Part shown: positions 17,702 through 27,934 of the stretch, one piece after another | Position numbering within the stretch: position 1 is the stretch's first letter | Layout of the letters: each line of letters begins with the position of its first letter | Assembly (NCBI GenBank): GCA_022181065.1 | Contig: BQMY01000091.1 | Location: 1-64,000, forward strand | DNA: 64,000 nucleotides | Reading direction: 5' to 3' | Origin: Melioribacteraceae bacterium | GTDB taxonomy: Bacteria > Bacteroidota > Ignavibacteria > Ignavibacteriales > Melioribacteraceae | The notes under the pieces: generated by a model | Told to the model about the DNA's origin: nothing | The model's database searches: none | The model's input: only the letters and a program-made list of their open reading frames with translations | Made by a program: the position numbers and the translations under genes

Positions 17702-18400
17702 TCAGATTAATTTTTTATTTAATTTATCTTTAATAATAATTGACTTGTAGCCAATTTTCCACATCCAGTAGTATAAAATCGTAAACGCTATCAGTGAAAG
17801 GTAAAAGACCAGCTGCATGTTTGAGTTCATCTGAAAATCTATTACCGGTCCGGCATTGGTATCATTAGCGGAGCCCGGATGAAGCCCAACCATAATTCTG
17901 GGCATTATAAACACAAAAAATGGTACTGTTAAAAAAGCAAATATAGAGTAAACAGCCGAAAGCCTTGCTCTTTTATCTTCATTATCTATTGCCGAACGGA
18001 GTGCAAAAAGTGAACCGTAAATCAGTAAAAGCACGAAAATACTTGTTTCGCGCGGATCCCAATGCCAAAAAGCGCCCCATGTAAACTTTGCCCAAATGGA
18101 ACCGGTTACTGTTGCAAGAACCGCAAAAATAAATCCCAGTTGAAGCGCCGCATTAGATTTTGCGTCCTCATCCAGATTTTTATTGCGTAAATATCTTACA
18201 CCATAAACCATTGCCATCAGAAAAGCGATCACCGCAAGCCAGGCAGTAGGAACGTGGAAAAATATAATTTTTGCCTTTTCCTCTAATCCAGGGATATTGG
18301 GAAATTCATACCAGACCTGGGGAGAAGAAACTATGGGAAAAGTTATACCGGATATGATAACAAACGTCATCAAAAGGAATAGAACAATCTTCCAAATCAT
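17702..18400 (-). CDS. ccmC: Heme exporter/handling protein CcmC
   Basis: A 232-residue protein with six membrane segments and the WWD motif TWGAFWHWDPRETSIFVL (about residues 112-129), plus flanking periplasmic histidines (FFHVPTAWLAV and MVGLHPGS). CcmC loads heme on CcmE. First gene of the ccmCDEF cluster; its upstream 183-base gap contains a long inverted repeat (18438-18515). Confidence 0.95.
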   Translation of the reverse strand: MIWKIVLFLLMTFVIISGITFPIVSSPQVWYEFPNIPGLEEKAKIIFFHVPTAWLAVIAFLMAMVYGVRYLRNKNLDEDAKSNAALQLGFIFAVLATVTGSIWAKFTWGAFWHWDPRETSIFVLLLIYGSLFALRSAIDNEDKRARLSAVYSIFAFLTVPFFVFIMPRIMVGLHPGSANDTNAGPVIDFQMNSNMQLVFYLSLIAFTILYYWMWKIGYKSIIIKDKLNKKLI

Positions 18401-18437
18401 TTTTCACATTTCTTTTATATGAGAAAATATTTCTTAT

Positions 18438-18515
18438 ACCGACAAATGATAATTTAACTATTAGTTTTACAATTAGCAATTAATATCACTTCGAACTCTC
18501 TTTATATTTGTCGGT
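18438..18515. promoter_or_regulatory. Long-armed inverted repeat ahead of ccmC
   Basis: Perfect 10-base arms ACCGACAAAT (18438-18447) and ATTTGTCGGT (18506-18515) separated by 58 AT-rich bases, between the histidine kinase stop and the ccmC start. It could be paired operators for a looping repressor, or an RNA stem. No T-tract follows on the minus strand. Confidence 0.35.
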
Positions 18516-18583
18516 TTTTACTACTAAAAACACATTTTCAAATATAGTATAAATAAATATTTTAGCACATAAAATAAAGAGAA

Positions 18584-20743
18584 TTAGAGAGTACTTTTAT
18601 TGTCGACTGGAAGATTAAATTCAAATACCGTGCCACTACCCGGGGTACTTGTAATATTCAGAGTGGAATTATTAAGTTCGAGGAACTCTTTAACTAAAAT
18701 CAAGCCGAGTCCTGATCCCTTTTCCTTCTCCGTGCCGGGTGTTGAAAACTGAGCATCAATCCTGAAGAGCTTATCAATATCAGCTTTTTTGATACCAACA
18801 CCTGTATCGGAAACACTCACCAATACTTGCCCGTTATTTAACTCAGCTTTTATTGAAATTTCTCCATTAGCGGGGGTAAATTTTATCGAGTTCGAGATTA
18901 AATTTCTTATTACCGTATCAATACTATTCTGATCAGCATATACGTTAATATTTTGGGGAACAGAAATGTTGAAAATAATATTTTTTTTCCTGGCGCTAAC
19001 CAAATAAACAGTTTTACATGTTTCAACGATATCATACAAATTAAATAATTCGGGAGTTATAGAGATTCTTCCACTCTGAACTCTTGACCATTGAAGTAAA
19101 TTCTCAACGAGCTTATGCAGGTTTTTAGAACTGTTGTATATAATTGACGCATATTCCATAACTTCATCAGATGTTAAAGTTTCGGCTTCCTCAATCAGGA
19201 TTTCAGAAAACCCAAGTATTGGAGAAAATGGATGTCTTAGATCATGAGCGAGAATGGAGAAAAATTTATCCTTTTCAGCGTTAGTTTTTTTAAGTTCTTC
19301 TTCTGAAACAAGTAATTTTTGGTTCAAATTACTTAAATCTTCCGTTTTTCTTCTGAGAAGAAGTGTGTTTCGCTCCAGTTCTTCCTTCGATTTTACTTCA
19401 TCACTTACATCCCTGAAGTGCCACAATCTTCCGGTATATTCATTACCAAGAAAAACCGGGATGTAGTCCATCTCAAATATGTGATCATTTTTAAGTTTAA
19501 ATACTTTCTTCAAAACAGTTTTTCGTTCAGTTACAACATTCGAAACGAATTCAATAAATTTATCTGTCTCCTCAAACAAGGGTGATATATCATTAAAGAG
19601 ATTTGCGGAGGCAGAATTAGGTAATTTTTTGAAGCATTCATCCATTAAAAACAACTTGCAAAAACTTTTGTTAACATGCACTATCCTGGAATTCACATCT
19701 TCAAAGATTATACCTCCAATCAAGGTATCCATAAGGTTCAGCATTCTGGATGAAACTTCACGATATTTTCTTTCAGCTCTTTTCTGCTTATCCATGATGG
19801 AAGCAAGTTTTAAGGATAGAGAAAGAAAATCCGCGATGTTACTGAGTGTTTTAATTTCATGCTGGTTCCACTCACGCGCCTCTCTGGAATCGAAGCAAAT
19901 CACACCATTAATAATTTTTGAATACTGCAGAGGCATTACAAGTACAGCGCCAAGCTGCAATCTTCTGAAATGCTTCCTGTATGAATGAAGTAAATTATCC
20001 TCTTCAATATTTGAGGAAATATATGGTCGGGCAATCTTGTAAAATTTTCCCCTGTCCATTTTTAACAAAGAAGCATCGAAAACTTCACCTTCCGCGTCGA
20101 GCCTGTCATCAATATTCTGTGAATACTTAACCTGCATAAGTCCTGATTCATTTATAGTCGCGTAAGTAATCCGCAGCTCAGGGAACATAGTGTTAGTCTG
20201 ATATAACGCGCTTCTAACTACATTCTCAATGGACTGTTCCGAAACAAGTTCGTAAAAAATTGAATGTGTGAGTTTTAATCGGTTTTGTGCCTCAACTAAT
20301 TTTTTTTCACGATCTTTAAACTCATCAATGACCGAAACGCAGACTTTTCTGCCCCGGTATTCATTATTATGATCGTAAACTGCCCTGGATTTATGTTGAA
20401 CCCAAACAAGGTTGGAAGTTTTGGTTTGAACTCTGTATTCTATAGTGAGGGTATTTACCTTGTACTCATGAGCAACTTCAACTGTTTTGCGTTTGTCGTT
20501 ATCAAAAATTATTTTACTGAAAAGATTTTTTTCATTCCTGAATTCACAACATTCATATCCTGTTATCATTTCACAGGCACTATTAGTGTAAACTACATTA
20601 CCTTGCTCATCAACAAGAAATTCCCAGATATCACTCTTCTCAACAAATAGTTCAAAAAGTGTTTTTTGATTTGGCAACTCCTCCGGTACATCATTTGTAT
20701 TCAATTTCACTTCGCTAGAGTTTAGCTCTTTTAAATTTTTCAT
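18584..20743 (-). CDS. PAS-GAF-PAS sensor histidine kinase (soluble)
   Basis: A 719-residue kinase without membrane segments. Order: PAS (about 30-145, VDEQGNVVYTNSACEMITGY), a GAF domain (about 165-325, VICFDSREAREWNQHEIKTL), a second PAS (about 340-455), a short coiled coil, HisKA with phospho-acceptor AHDLRHPFSPILGFSEIL (about 505) and HATPase (N-box NLISNSIKFTP, G-boxes DTGVGIKK and GSGLGLILVKEF). No receiver is adjacent, so the partner is unknown. The substrate signal is probably cytoplasmic. Transcribed divergently from dgt. Confidence 0.95.
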   Translation of the reverse strand: MKNLKELNSSEVKLNTNDVPEELPNQKTLFELFVEKSDIWEFLVDEQGNVVYTNSACEMITGYECCEFRNEKNLFSKIIFDNDKRKTVEVAHEYKVNTLTIEYRVQTKTSNLVWVQHKSRAVYDHNNEYRGRKVCVSVIDEFKDREKKLVEAQNRLKLTHSIFYELVSEQSIENVVRSALYQTNTMFPELRITYATINESGLMQVKYSQNIDDRLDAEGEVFDASLLKMDRGKFYKIARPYISSNIEEDNLLHSYRKHFRRLQLGAVLVMPLQYSKIINGVICFDSREAREWNQHEIKTLSNIADFLSLSLKLASIMDKQKRAERKYREVSSRMLNLMDTLIGGIIFEDVNSRIVHVNKSFCKLFLMDECFKKLPNSASANLFNDISPLFEETDKFIEFVSNVVTERKTVLKKVFKLKNDHIFEMDYIPVFLGNEYTGRLWHFRDVSDEVKSKEELERNTLLLRRKTEDLSNLNQKLLVSEEELKKTNAEKDKFFSILAHDLRHPFSPILGFSEILIEEAETLTSDEVMEYASIIYNSSKNLHKLVENLLQWSRVQSGRISITPELFNLYDIVETCKTVYLVSARKKNIIFNISVPQNINVYADQNSIDTVIRNLISNSIKFTPANGEISIKAELNNGQVLVSVSDTGVGIKKADIDKLFRIDAQFSTPGTEKEKGSGLGLILVKEFLELNNSTLNITSTPGSGTVFEFNLPVDNKSTL

Positions 20744-20902
20744 ACTTCAATGTTCTTGTACATATACACAGTTAATCATAGCCTTAACTTCATATGCCTT
20801 GAACCCCGTCTTTGATCATCGAAAAAAATATCGAGATTTAAAGGGTAAAGTTAACTATTTTTTATATTAGGAACTGATCATTAAAACTGAGTCCGGTATA
20901 AA

Positions 20903-22186
20903 ATGCAAAATAATTTTTACAATAAATTTGACAGAGAACGCCTCACTGAAGCACCGAGGAAAGAAGATTACAGGTCTGAATTTCAAATTGACCGCGACAG
21001 AATTATCCATTCTTCCGAGTTCAGAAGACTGCAAGGTAAAACTCAGGTCTTTTTACCCGGTGAATACGATTTCTACCGCACCAGGTTAACCCATTCGATC
21101 GAAGTTGCCCAGATCGGAAGATCAATCTGCAACTTTCTTAATAAACGTGAAACCGACAAGCTGGGTGAAGACTATTTTATCGATTCTGATCTTGTAGAAG
21201 CATCCTGCCTCGCGCATGACCTTGGGCATCCACCCTTCGGGCATGCAGGTGAAAGAACTTTAAACCATCTTATGCGACCTTTTGGTGGTTTCGAAGGGAA
21301 TGCGCAGACTCTTCGACTAATAACAGAAATTCTATACAGAAGTGAAACCGGCAGACGTGGTATGAATCCTACCCGAGCTTTTCTGGATAGTATTCTCAAA
21401 TACAAAAGTTTATTCAAACACTTCTTCAAACCGGACAACCATTTTCTCTACGATTATCAGGAGAAGTATATAGAATTCGTTTTCGACGGTCTGAAAATGT
21501 TCGAACTCTTTACACCCGGTAAAGAACTTAACTCCTTCAGAAGCATTGAGTGTATGATTATGGATTGGGCGGATGATACAGCATACGCCGTTAATGATCT
21601 GGTGGATTCAATCTCGGGTGGATTTATCACCATTGAGAAACTTCACTCATGGCAGCGTAATAATGAAGATTCAATTTCATTGACCGAAATGAAATACCTC
21701 GACGAGATGTTAAACTGGATAAAATCGGGAAAATACAAGGCTAAATTTGGTTCGCAAATCGGAGATTTTATTAATTCCTGCAAACTGGTCGAACGCGACA
21801 CCCCACTTAATAATAAAACTAACAGGTACAAATACGCCCTTGAAGTTGATGAAGAAATAAATAACAAAGCCAACTTTTATAAACGAATTTCGGTCGAACT
21901 TGTATTTCACGCGCCGCAACTTCATCAAATGGAGTTCAAAGGTAAACAGATGCTGGGCAACATTTTCGATGTAATCAACACAAACTACATTCAGGATGAA
22001 GGGATGAAACTTCTCCCCGATTTCACCGGTGATATAATACTCAAGGCTGATAACGAGATGGAAAGAGCCCGCTTGAGCTGCGACTATATCGCGGGAATGA
22101 CCGACGTTTACGCAATGAGAACTTACCGAAGGTTATTTGATCCTGAATATAGCTCTATCGTTGATCTGATCAGTTTGAAGGAATAA
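20903..22186 (+). CDS. dgt: Deoxyguanosinetriphosphate triphosphohydrolase-like HD protein
   Basis: A 427-residue dNTP triphosphohydrolase: RIIHSSEFRRLQGKTQVF and the metal-binding HD core LAHDLGHPPFGHAGE (about residues 97-111), then DWADDTAYAVNDLVDSI (second Asp) and the C-terminal DYIAGMTDVYAMRTYRRLF. It hydrolyses dNTPs to nucleoside and triphosphate, adjusting nucleotide pools. It lies 62 bases ahead of uvrB on the same strand. Confidence 0.93.
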   Translation: MQNNFYNKFDRERLTEAPRKEDYRSEFQIDRDRIIHSSEFRRLQGKTQVFLPGEYDFYRTRLTHSIEVAQIGRSICNFLNKRETDKLGEDYFIDSDLVEASCLAHDLGHPPFGHAGERTLNHLMRPFGGFEGNAQTLRLITEILYRSETGRRGMNPTRAFLDSILKYKSLFKHFFKPDNHFLYDYQEKYIEFVFDGLKMFELFTPGKELNSFRSIECMIMDWADDTAYAVNDLVDSISGGFITIEKLHSWQRNNEDSISLTEMKYLDEMLNWIKSGKYKAKFGSQIGDFINSCKLVERDTPLNNKTNRYKYALEVDEEINNKANFYKRISVELVFHAPQLHQMEFKGKQMLGNIFDVINTNYIQDEGMKLLPDFTGDIILKADNEMERARLSCDYIAGMTDVYAMRTYRRLFDPEYSSIVDLISLKE

Positions 22187-22248
22187 TTTTACCATTATTT
22201 GTTTGATATGTTTTAACGAGTTTTGGGATTCAAAATTAATGGAATGTA

Positions 22249-24264
22249 ATGGATAATAAATTTAATTTAGTATCATCATATAAACCATCCGGGGATCAAC
22301 CGGCAGCAATAGAATCTTTACTCGATGGTCTTACTCACGGTGATAAACATCAGGTTCTACTTGGTGTTACGGGAAGTGGAAAAACTTTCACCATGAGTAA
22401 TATTATCGAAGAATATAACCGTCCAACCCTGATTATATCGCACAACAAAACTTTGGCGGCACAGTTATTCTCGGAACTGAAGGGTTTTTTCCCCAACAAC
22501 GCGGTCGAGTTTTTTATTAGCTACTATGACTATTATCAGCCAGAAGCATACGTTGTAAAACGTGATTTATTCATTGAAAAAGATTTTTCTGTAAACGAGG
22601 AAATTGACAGACTACGACTAAAAGCCACAACCTCACTTATCGAAGGCAGGAGTGATGTAATAATTGTAGCGAGCGTATCATGTATATATGGTATTGGCGC
22701 ACCGGATGAGTACGCGCGACAGATAATGTTCCTCCGAAAGGGTGACGAAATTGAACGTAAAAAACTGTTGCGAAATCTTATAGATATTTACTATGCACGT
22801 AATGATGTCGAGTTTACCAGAGGTACGTTCCGCGCGCGAGGTGATGTAGTCGAGATCATCCCCGCATACCAGTATGAGGAAGCCGTCCGTGTGGAGTTCT
22901 GGGGGGATGAAATTGAACGACTATCAATTATCGATTCTGTATCTGGTGATGTAATTAAAGAAGTGGATTCCATCCCGATATACCCCGCCAAATATTTTGT
23001 CACAAATAAGGACCAGATCAATCGTGGTATCATCACCATTGAGGAAGAATTAAAAGAACGCCTCAATTATTTCTGGAAAGAGGAAAAATATCTCGAGGCA
23101 CAGCGACTGGAACAACGCACCCGTTACGATATTGAAATGATAAAGGAGATAGGCTACTGTTCCGGAATTGAGAACTATTCACGCCATATGGATGGACGAC
23201 CTGTAGGTTCGCGTCCATATTGCCTTTTTGATTATTTCCCCGACGATTATTTACTAATTATTGACGAATCACACGTAACAGTTCCCCAGATCCGCGGGAT
23301 GTACAACGGTGACCGTTCTCGTAAGGAAGTACTGGTTGAACATGGTTTCCGACTTCCCTCCGCGATGGATAACCGTCCCCTTAAATTTGACGAGTATGAA
23401 GGGTTAACCAATCAGGTGATTTATGTATCCGCTACACCGGGAGATTATGAACTTGAAAAATCGGGCGGTGCATATGTTGAACAGATTATACGTCCAACCG
23501 GTTTGCTTGACCCTGAAATTATAATCCGACCTGTTAAAGGTCAGATTGATGATTTAATTGGTGAAATCCGTAAACGTGTTAAAAGTAAAGAACGAACTCT
23601 AGTCACCACATTAACAAAGAAGATGGCTGAGGATTTAACCGATTACCTCGATAAACTTAACATCAAGGTGAGATATATACACAGCGATATTGACGCCCTG
23701 GAACGTGTTGAGATCATACGCGATTTACGTATTGGTGATTTTGATGTGCTTGTCGGTGTGAACCTCCTGAGGGAAGGTCTTGATTTGCCGGAAGTGTCAC
23801 TCGTTGCCATTATCGACGCTGATAAAGAAGGGTTCCTGAGATCAGAGCGTTCTCTAATGCAGACCGCGGGAAGAACAGCGCGAAACGTTAACGGTATTGT
23901 GATCATGTATGCCGATATCATCACAAACTCAATGCGGAAAACCATCGATGAAACCAATCGACGAAGAAAAATTCAGCAGGAGTACAATGAACAGCACGGC
24001 ATAACACCAAAGACTATCTTCAAAAGCCGTGAACAGATTTTATCCTCCACTTCAATCGCCGATGTACGTAAAAAAGAAGAAACTTACGAACACGCGCATT
24101 TTGCAAAAGTCGCTGAACCTGTAATCAAATATATGGGCAAAGCCGAAAAAGAAGATCTTGTCGCGCAGATGGAAGAGGAAATGTTGAAAGCGGCACAAGA
24201 TCTGGAATTCGAAAAAGCCGCCGCTCTAAGAGATGAAATCGAAAAACTAAAGAAAATGATTTGA
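22249..24264 (+). CDS. uvrB: Excinuclease ABC subunit B
   Basis: A 671-residue UvrB, full length. P-loop [13 protein letters not shown] (about 38-50), the beta-hairpin region [12 protein letters not shown], the DEAD-like box [15 protein letters not shown], helicase motifs V-VI ([28 protein letters not shown]) and the C-terminal UVR domain ([20 protein letters not shown]) that binds UvrC. It verifies DNA damage in nucleotide excision repair. Confidence 0.98.
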   Translation: MDNKFNLVSSYKPSGDQPAAIESLLDGLTHGDKHQVLLGVTGSGKTFTMSNIIEEYNRPTLIISHNKTLAAQLFSELKGFFPNNAVEFFISYYDYYQPEAYVVKRDLFIEKDFSVNEEIDRLRLKATTSLIEGRSDVIIVASVSCIYGIGAPDEYARQIMFLRKGDEIERKKLLRNLIDIYYARNDVEFTRGTFRARGDVVEIIPAYQYEEAVRVEFWGDEIERLSIIDSVSGDVIKEVDSIPIYPAKYFVTNKDQINRGIITIEEELKERLNYFWKEEKYLEAQRLEQRTRYDIEMIKEIGYCSGIENYSRHMDGRPVGSRPYCLFDYFPDDYLLIIDESHVTVPQIRGMYNGDRSRKEVLVEHGFRLPSAMDNRPLKFDEYEGLTNQVIYVSATPGDYELEKSGGAYVEQIIRPTGLLDPEIIIRPVKGQIDDLIGEIRKRVKSKERTLVTTLTKKMAEDLTDYLDKLNIKVRYIHSDIDALERVEIIRDLRIGDFDVLVGVNLLREGLDLPEVSLVAIIDADKEGFLRSERSLMQTAGRTARNVNGIVIMYADIITNSMRKTIDETNRRRKIQQEYNEQHGITPKTIFKSREQILSSTSIADVRKKEETYEHAHFAKVAEPVIKYMGKAEKEDLVAQMEEEMLKAAQDLEFEKAAALRDEIEKLKKMI

Positions 24265-24329
24265 TATTAATATAATACGTCAGTAAAAAAATATTTATTA
24301 TCGGGAAAGTCAATTGACTCACTATTCCG

Positions 24330-24376
24330 ATTCCCGCAGGAGAATCATATACTGCCATTCCCGTGAAAACGGGAAT
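24330..24376. repeat. Short hairpin repeat with GAAA tetraloop
   Basis: A perfect hairpin ATTCCCGT-GAAA-ACGGGAAT (24357-24376), preceded by an imperfect relative GATTCCCGCAGGAGAATC (24330-24347). This is the style of intergenic hairpin (CATTCCCGxGAAAxCGGGAAT) common in many bacterial genomes. It sits 66 bases past uvrB and just before repeat copy 2, and could also stop uvrB transcription, though no T-tract follows. Confidence 0.6.
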
Positions 24377-24396
24377 CTATTGTCACTTGTGGGATT

Positions 24397-24604
24397 ATTG
24401 CAAAACCTGATTGTTTGTTTCCAAGTCCCCCTCACGCCTGAGGCGCACAAGTCTGAAGGGGTAAATCACTCCGCCAGCGACGGATTTTGTGATGGGGGAT
24501 GACCAAAAGTCACAAAAAATGAAATAAATCATCCTCCGTCTTTCGACTTTCGTCGAAATCCACCTCCTTCGAAGGAGGACTTTACAGAAAACGACTTTAG
24601 CAAT
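24397..24604. repeat. Intergenic nested-palindrome repeat, copy 2 (inverted, expanded)
   Basis: Opposite orientation to copies 1 and 3. Half B comes first (AAGTCCCCCTCACGCCTGAG and on to AAATCACTCCGCCAGCGACG, then GATGGGGGATGACCAAAAGT). Half A follows, inverted (ATCATCCTCCGTCTTTCGAC, GTCGAAATCCACCTCCTTCG, AAGGAGGACTTTA). The terminal hairpin of half B is expanded here by about 20 bases containing CGCCTGAGGCG and CACAAGTCTG. Between convergent uvrB and the DUF4097 gene. No coding potential. Confidence 0.85.
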
Positions 24605-24612
24605 AAACACAA

Positions 24613-24638
24613 AACCCTCTCCATTTCCGGAGAGGGTT
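24613..24638 (-). terminator. Intrinsic terminator of the DUF4097 operon
   Basis: Perfect 10-base stem AACCCTCTCC / GGAGAGGGTT with a 6-base loop. On the minus strand it is followed by the T-rich run TTGTGTTTATT. It lies 19 bases beyond the stop of the last DUF4097 gene. Confidence 0.85.
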
Positions 24639-24657
24639 CTGTTAAATAGCTAATTGC

Positions 24658-25806
24658 TTATATCTTTTTAATCCTCACGTTACCATTTACAGTGTGAATC
24701 CGTACTTTATTTTTACCACCATTAACAGTTTTAGCGGCGTATATCACTTTTGTATCCCTACCGTGCCAACCATCATCATCTTTTATCTCGCTGCTAAGTC
24801 CGAAATCATTTATTATATCATAATCATCAACATCATCCTCATCCGCTTTTATTTTCACCTCTATATCCATAGAGAAATCAGCAGGAATTAAAAGTTCAAC
24901 ATCACCGCTCATCGAAGTGAGCTTAATATCACGATCATCTGCATTACCATCACCATCAAACTTGACATAGATATCACCACCCATGGTTTTACATTTTATT
25001 TTGGCATCCGCGCTTCTTACTTTTATTTCACCACCCATAGTTTCAGCGGAGAGAAATTTTTGAACTTTGTTAACCTCAATATCACCACCCATGGTTTTAA
25101 CACTGGCACCATTCGGAGCGTCATCAACATCTATATCACCACCCATTGTGCTTATATTTACTTCTTCACCCACACCATCTGCTGAGCTGTTTCTTACATT
25201 TCGTTGGGTAACTTTGCCTCCCATTGAGGATGCCTTGACATTACCTTCTACGTTCTCGACAAGAACCTCACCACCCATGGTTTTTACTTTACCATCGACT
25301 TTTGAGTCACTCAATGTAATTCCGCCACCCATAGTTACGAGACTGAGGTGACCCTTGAGATCGCTAAGATTGAGGGCACCACCCATAGTTGTGCCTTCCA
25401 TTTTACCGTCAAGACCTTTAAGTTTAACACTTCCACCCATAGTGTTAAAATCAAGGTTGTAGTTTGCAGGTACCTTTGCGACTATCTCTTCATCAGTTCG
25501 TACATTATTCTGTTTTTGCGAGTAACTTGAATAAACTTCCACCCCATTCGATCTCTGTTCAATTTCAACTTCAACCAGGTCAGCGTCTCTACCGCCGATG
25601 TGATAAATGATCTCGACAACATCTTTGTCCCACGCTGTAACCTCGATTGAGGCTCCTGTCTGAAGGTCGAGTGTCAATGTTCCACCTTTTTTAACATCAA
25701 AAGACTTTTTTACTTCTTTTGGTGCTGCTCCTGACATAGAAACTGTAAAAACGAGCAGGAAACAAACCACGGCATATTTGGAAACCGATTTGCTAAATTG
25801 ATACAT
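24658..25806 (-). CDS. DUF4097-type repetitive beta-solenoid surface protein 2
   Basis: A 382-residue exported protein (hydrophobic signal around residues 10-27). The core is a run of nine xMGG turns about 15-25 residues apart (NTMGGSV, TTMGGAL, VTMGGGI, KTMGGEV, SSMGGKV, STMGGDI, KTMGGDI, ETMGGEI, KTMGGDI), a pattern predicting a beta-helix of the DUF4097 kind. The C-terminus is acidic (KADEDDVDDYD) and ends with a final repeat (KVRIHTVNGNVRIKKI). DUF4097 proteins have no established biochemical role and are often tied to anti-sigma or envelope-stress genes, as here. It is a tandem paralogue of the preceding gene and of identical length. Confidence 0.85.
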   Translation of the reverse strand: MYQFSKSVSKYAVVCFLLVFTVSMSGAAPKEVKKSFDVKKGGTLTLDLQTGASIEVTAWDKDVVEIIYHIGGRDADLVEVEIEQRSNGVEVYSSYSQKQNNVRTDEEIVAKVPANYNLDFNTMGGSVKLKGLDGKMEGTTMGGALNLSDLKGHLSLVTMGGGITLSDSKVDGKVKTMGGEVLVENVEGNVKASSMGGKVTQRNVRNSSADGVGEEVNISTMGGDIDVDDAPNGASVKTMGGDIEVNKVQKFLSAETMGGEIKVRSADAKIKCKTMGGDIYVKFDGDGNADDRDIKLTSMSGDVELLIPADFSMDIEVKIKADEDDVDDYDIINDFGLSSEIKDDDGWHGRDTKVIYAAKTVNGGKNKVRIHTVNGNVRIKKI

Positions 25807-25817
25807 AACTACCTCTT

Positions 25818-26966
25818 CTATTTAATTTTCTTGATTTTGATATCCGAATTAACTGCTTTGAGTGAAATTTTCTGACCGCCGCCATTAATAGTATATTTAG
25901 CGCGTCTTTCAGATTTCCGCTTGCTTTCATTGTAGCTATCGTTTTCACGATCAGATGGGAAATCGGACTCAATTACATAGGCGTCCTCATCCCAGGCACC
26001 ATGAACATCAATTTCCGCTTCGATATCGACTTTCGCGGAAGATGGAAGTGACAATTCAATTTCACCGCTGTTGGTCGATAGAATTGAGGACTCTGAACCG
26101 GAAGGATATAATGTGACACTTATGTTTCCCGCGTTAGTTCTGGCTCGTACATGTCCTCTGGCCTGTTTAATATGGATATTTCCACCTGCTGTTTTAGCTT
26201 CAACATATGACTCGGAATTACCTACTCTGATATTTCCGCCATATGTATTAAGACGCACCCCGGATTTTGCTGATTCAATAAAAATGTTTCCACCATAGGT
26301 ATTAAGATCGCTTTTACCTTCAAGCTGACCAACCTCGATATCACCGCCATATGTCTGTAGATTTAATTCAGCTTTTACATTTTTCAGCTCGATATCGCCG
26401 CCCATGGTTTTAACTCGCGCTTTCTTGCCGCTTATATTAACTGCATCAATATCACCACCCATAGTACTAACAAGATAATTTCCGCTGACGGAGCCGGTTC
26501 TGATATTACCACCGGAAGTTGAAAGATCAACATCACCCGTTACATCCGCGGTCGTAACGTTACCTCCTGCGGAGTTCAAGTTAACAGTACCGGTAATATT
26601 ATCTCTTATCTCAATTTCACCGCCGGTAGTTTTGGCATTAACATTGAATTCCTCGGGAATCGTGATACTGAAACGAACATCGCTATCCCATCCCCATTCG
26701 CTGGCAAATTCAACTCTTATTTTATTGCCCGATTCTGTTATTTCAAGATTTTCCAGATTTTCTTCATCTACACCATCAACCTGAATCTCAACTTCATTTT
26801 TACTCCAGGTAAGAATGTAAATTTCTCCGGGGCTTGTTCTGATCTGAAGGTCACCGCCGGGATCAACCTTAAAATTCTTTGAAAAATCACTGTTATTTTG
26901 TGCTGCTGTGAAAGAAAAAGCAGCGAGCAATATCATGACCATCAAACCAATACTTATACGTTTCAT
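25818..26966 (-). CDS. DUF4097-type repetitive beta-solenoid surface protein 1
   Basis: A 382-residue exported protein (signal peptide ending around FSFTAAQ). Repeats of form TxGGxI recur through residues about 110-300: KTTGGEI, NSAGGNV, STSGGNI, STMGGDI, KTMGGDI, QTYGGDI, NTYGGNI twice, KTAGGNI, RTNAGNI, STNSGEI. This again predicts a right-handed beta-helix. The end (GQKISLKAVNSDIKIKKIK) closely resembles its neighbour's. It starts 1 base after the anti-sigma gene stops, so it is in the same operon as the ECF sigma factor and probably part of its output or sensing. Confidence 0.85.
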   Translation of the reverse strand: MKRISIGLMVMILLAAFSFTAAQNNSDFSKNFKVDPGGDLQIRTSPGEIYILTWSKNEVEIQVDGVDEENLENLEITESGNKIRVEFASEWGWDSDVRFSITIPEEFNVNAKTTGGEIEIRDNITGTVNLNSAGGNVTTADVTGDVDLSTSGGNIRTGSVSGNYLVSTMGGDIDAVNISGKKARVKTMGGDIELKNVKAELNLQTYGGDIEVGQLEGKSDLNTYGGNIFIESAKSGVRLNTYGGNIRVGNSESYVEAKTAGGNIHIKQARGHVRARTNAGNISVTLYPSGSESSILSTNSGEIELSLPSSAKVDIEAEIDVHGAWDEDAYVIESDFPSDRENDSYNESKRKSERRAKYTINGGGQKISLKAVNSDIKIKKIK

Positions 26967-26967
26967 T

Positions 26968-27927
26968 TTATTGAACCTCCTTAATAAGTGATGAAGCCCT
27001 GAATCTTATAAACTCATTGTTATCAGCTTCAACCTGTTTTTCCAATTTTTTCTTTAATTGTCCATCGATAGAAATACCCTCGGGAATATAGTCTGCCAGA
27101 AGATTTACCGCTGTTACACGATTACCCGAATTTTCATCATTTCCAAGTGTATAGATCAGCAAACCCAATATATCTTCGTCATAAGGATATTTTGCTAAAA
27201 GATTTAATGCCTCTTTACGCACACCGGGGTTTTTATCAGTTTCCACTGTTGTAATTAGTGCTGATTTAACTCGCTGATCGGGAATAAACTTTTTCTCATC
27301 CTGAAAAGACATCGAACTTAGGGTTTTTAGCTTAAAACCGGGATTATCGCTCGAAACAAGTGCTTGTGCGAGTAGTTCTCTCACACGATCATCTTCCATG
27401 CTTCCCCTAAAAGTGATTGGTTTGATTGCATCATAAGAAATTTCAATCTCACCATCATTTGTAAAAGGATTTTTGAACCTGATATTCGATATCTCGGTAT
27501 TTCCGGCAGTTTTTGAATCTACATCTGTCCCGGAAGGATTAACCGGATATTGTACAGGTTCGCTAAAGAAATAAAAGTATCCCATCATAAATCCGAGGAT
27601 CAGAGTTGTAAGCGCCGGTGCATAATATTTTACTCCTCCGGTTAAAAAATCAGAAACCGCATTTACAATTTTCTGTAATCCAGATATACGCTGATTTTCG
27701 ACATTAATTTTCTCGAACAATTCATTTCTTGCCCTGAGAAGAACCAGATCAGACGGGGCATCCTTCTGCGAGGAAGATACCTTCGTGTAAAATGCCTTTA
27801 ATTCTTCATATTCTCTTGAGCATTCTTCACACTCAAACAAATGATTTTCGAGCAACTCGCTTTCTTTCGAACCGAGTTCGTCGTACACGGCAAGCTGTAA
27901 AAGTTCTTTGTAATCAGAGTGTTTCAT
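26968..27927 (-). CDS. Anti-sigma factor with zinc-finger N-terminus, one membrane helix and HEAT-like C-terminus
   Basis: A 319-residue protein. N-terminal zinc-binding anti-sigma domain with HLFECEEC (His29, Cys33, Cys36); a single transmembrane helix near residues 105-127 (YYAPALTTLILGFMMGYFYF); then a periplasmic region whose last 120 residues look like HEAT repeats (ALITTVETDKNPGVRKEALN; LIYTLGNDENSGNRVTAVNL). It should hold the ECF sigma factor encoded just upstream (7 bases away) and release it on an envelope signal. HEAT repeats suggest protein-protein sensing. Confidence 0.88.
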   Translation of the reverse strand: MKHSDYKELLQLAVYDELGSKESELLENHLFECEECSREYEELKAFYTKVSSSQKDAPSDLVLLRARNELFEKINVENQRISGLQKIVNAVSDFLTGGVKYYAPALTTLILGFMMGYFYFFSEPVQYPVNPSGTDVDSKTAGNTEISNIRFKNPFTNDGEIEISYDAIKPITFRGSMEDDRVRELLAQALVSSDNPGFKLKTLSSMSFQDEKKFIPDQRVKSALITTVETDKNPGVRKEALNLLAKYPYDEDILGLLIYTLGNDENSGNRVTAVNLLADYIPEGISIDGQLKKKLEKQVEADNNEFIRFRASSLIKEVQ

Positions 27928-27934
27928 TTTATCC

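Noticed and set aside
24658-26966. Tandem DNA repeats from the MGG/YGG motifs
   Set aside because: The repetition is at protein level, with differing codons; it is structural repetition of the beta-helix rather than a DNA repeat array or CRISPR.
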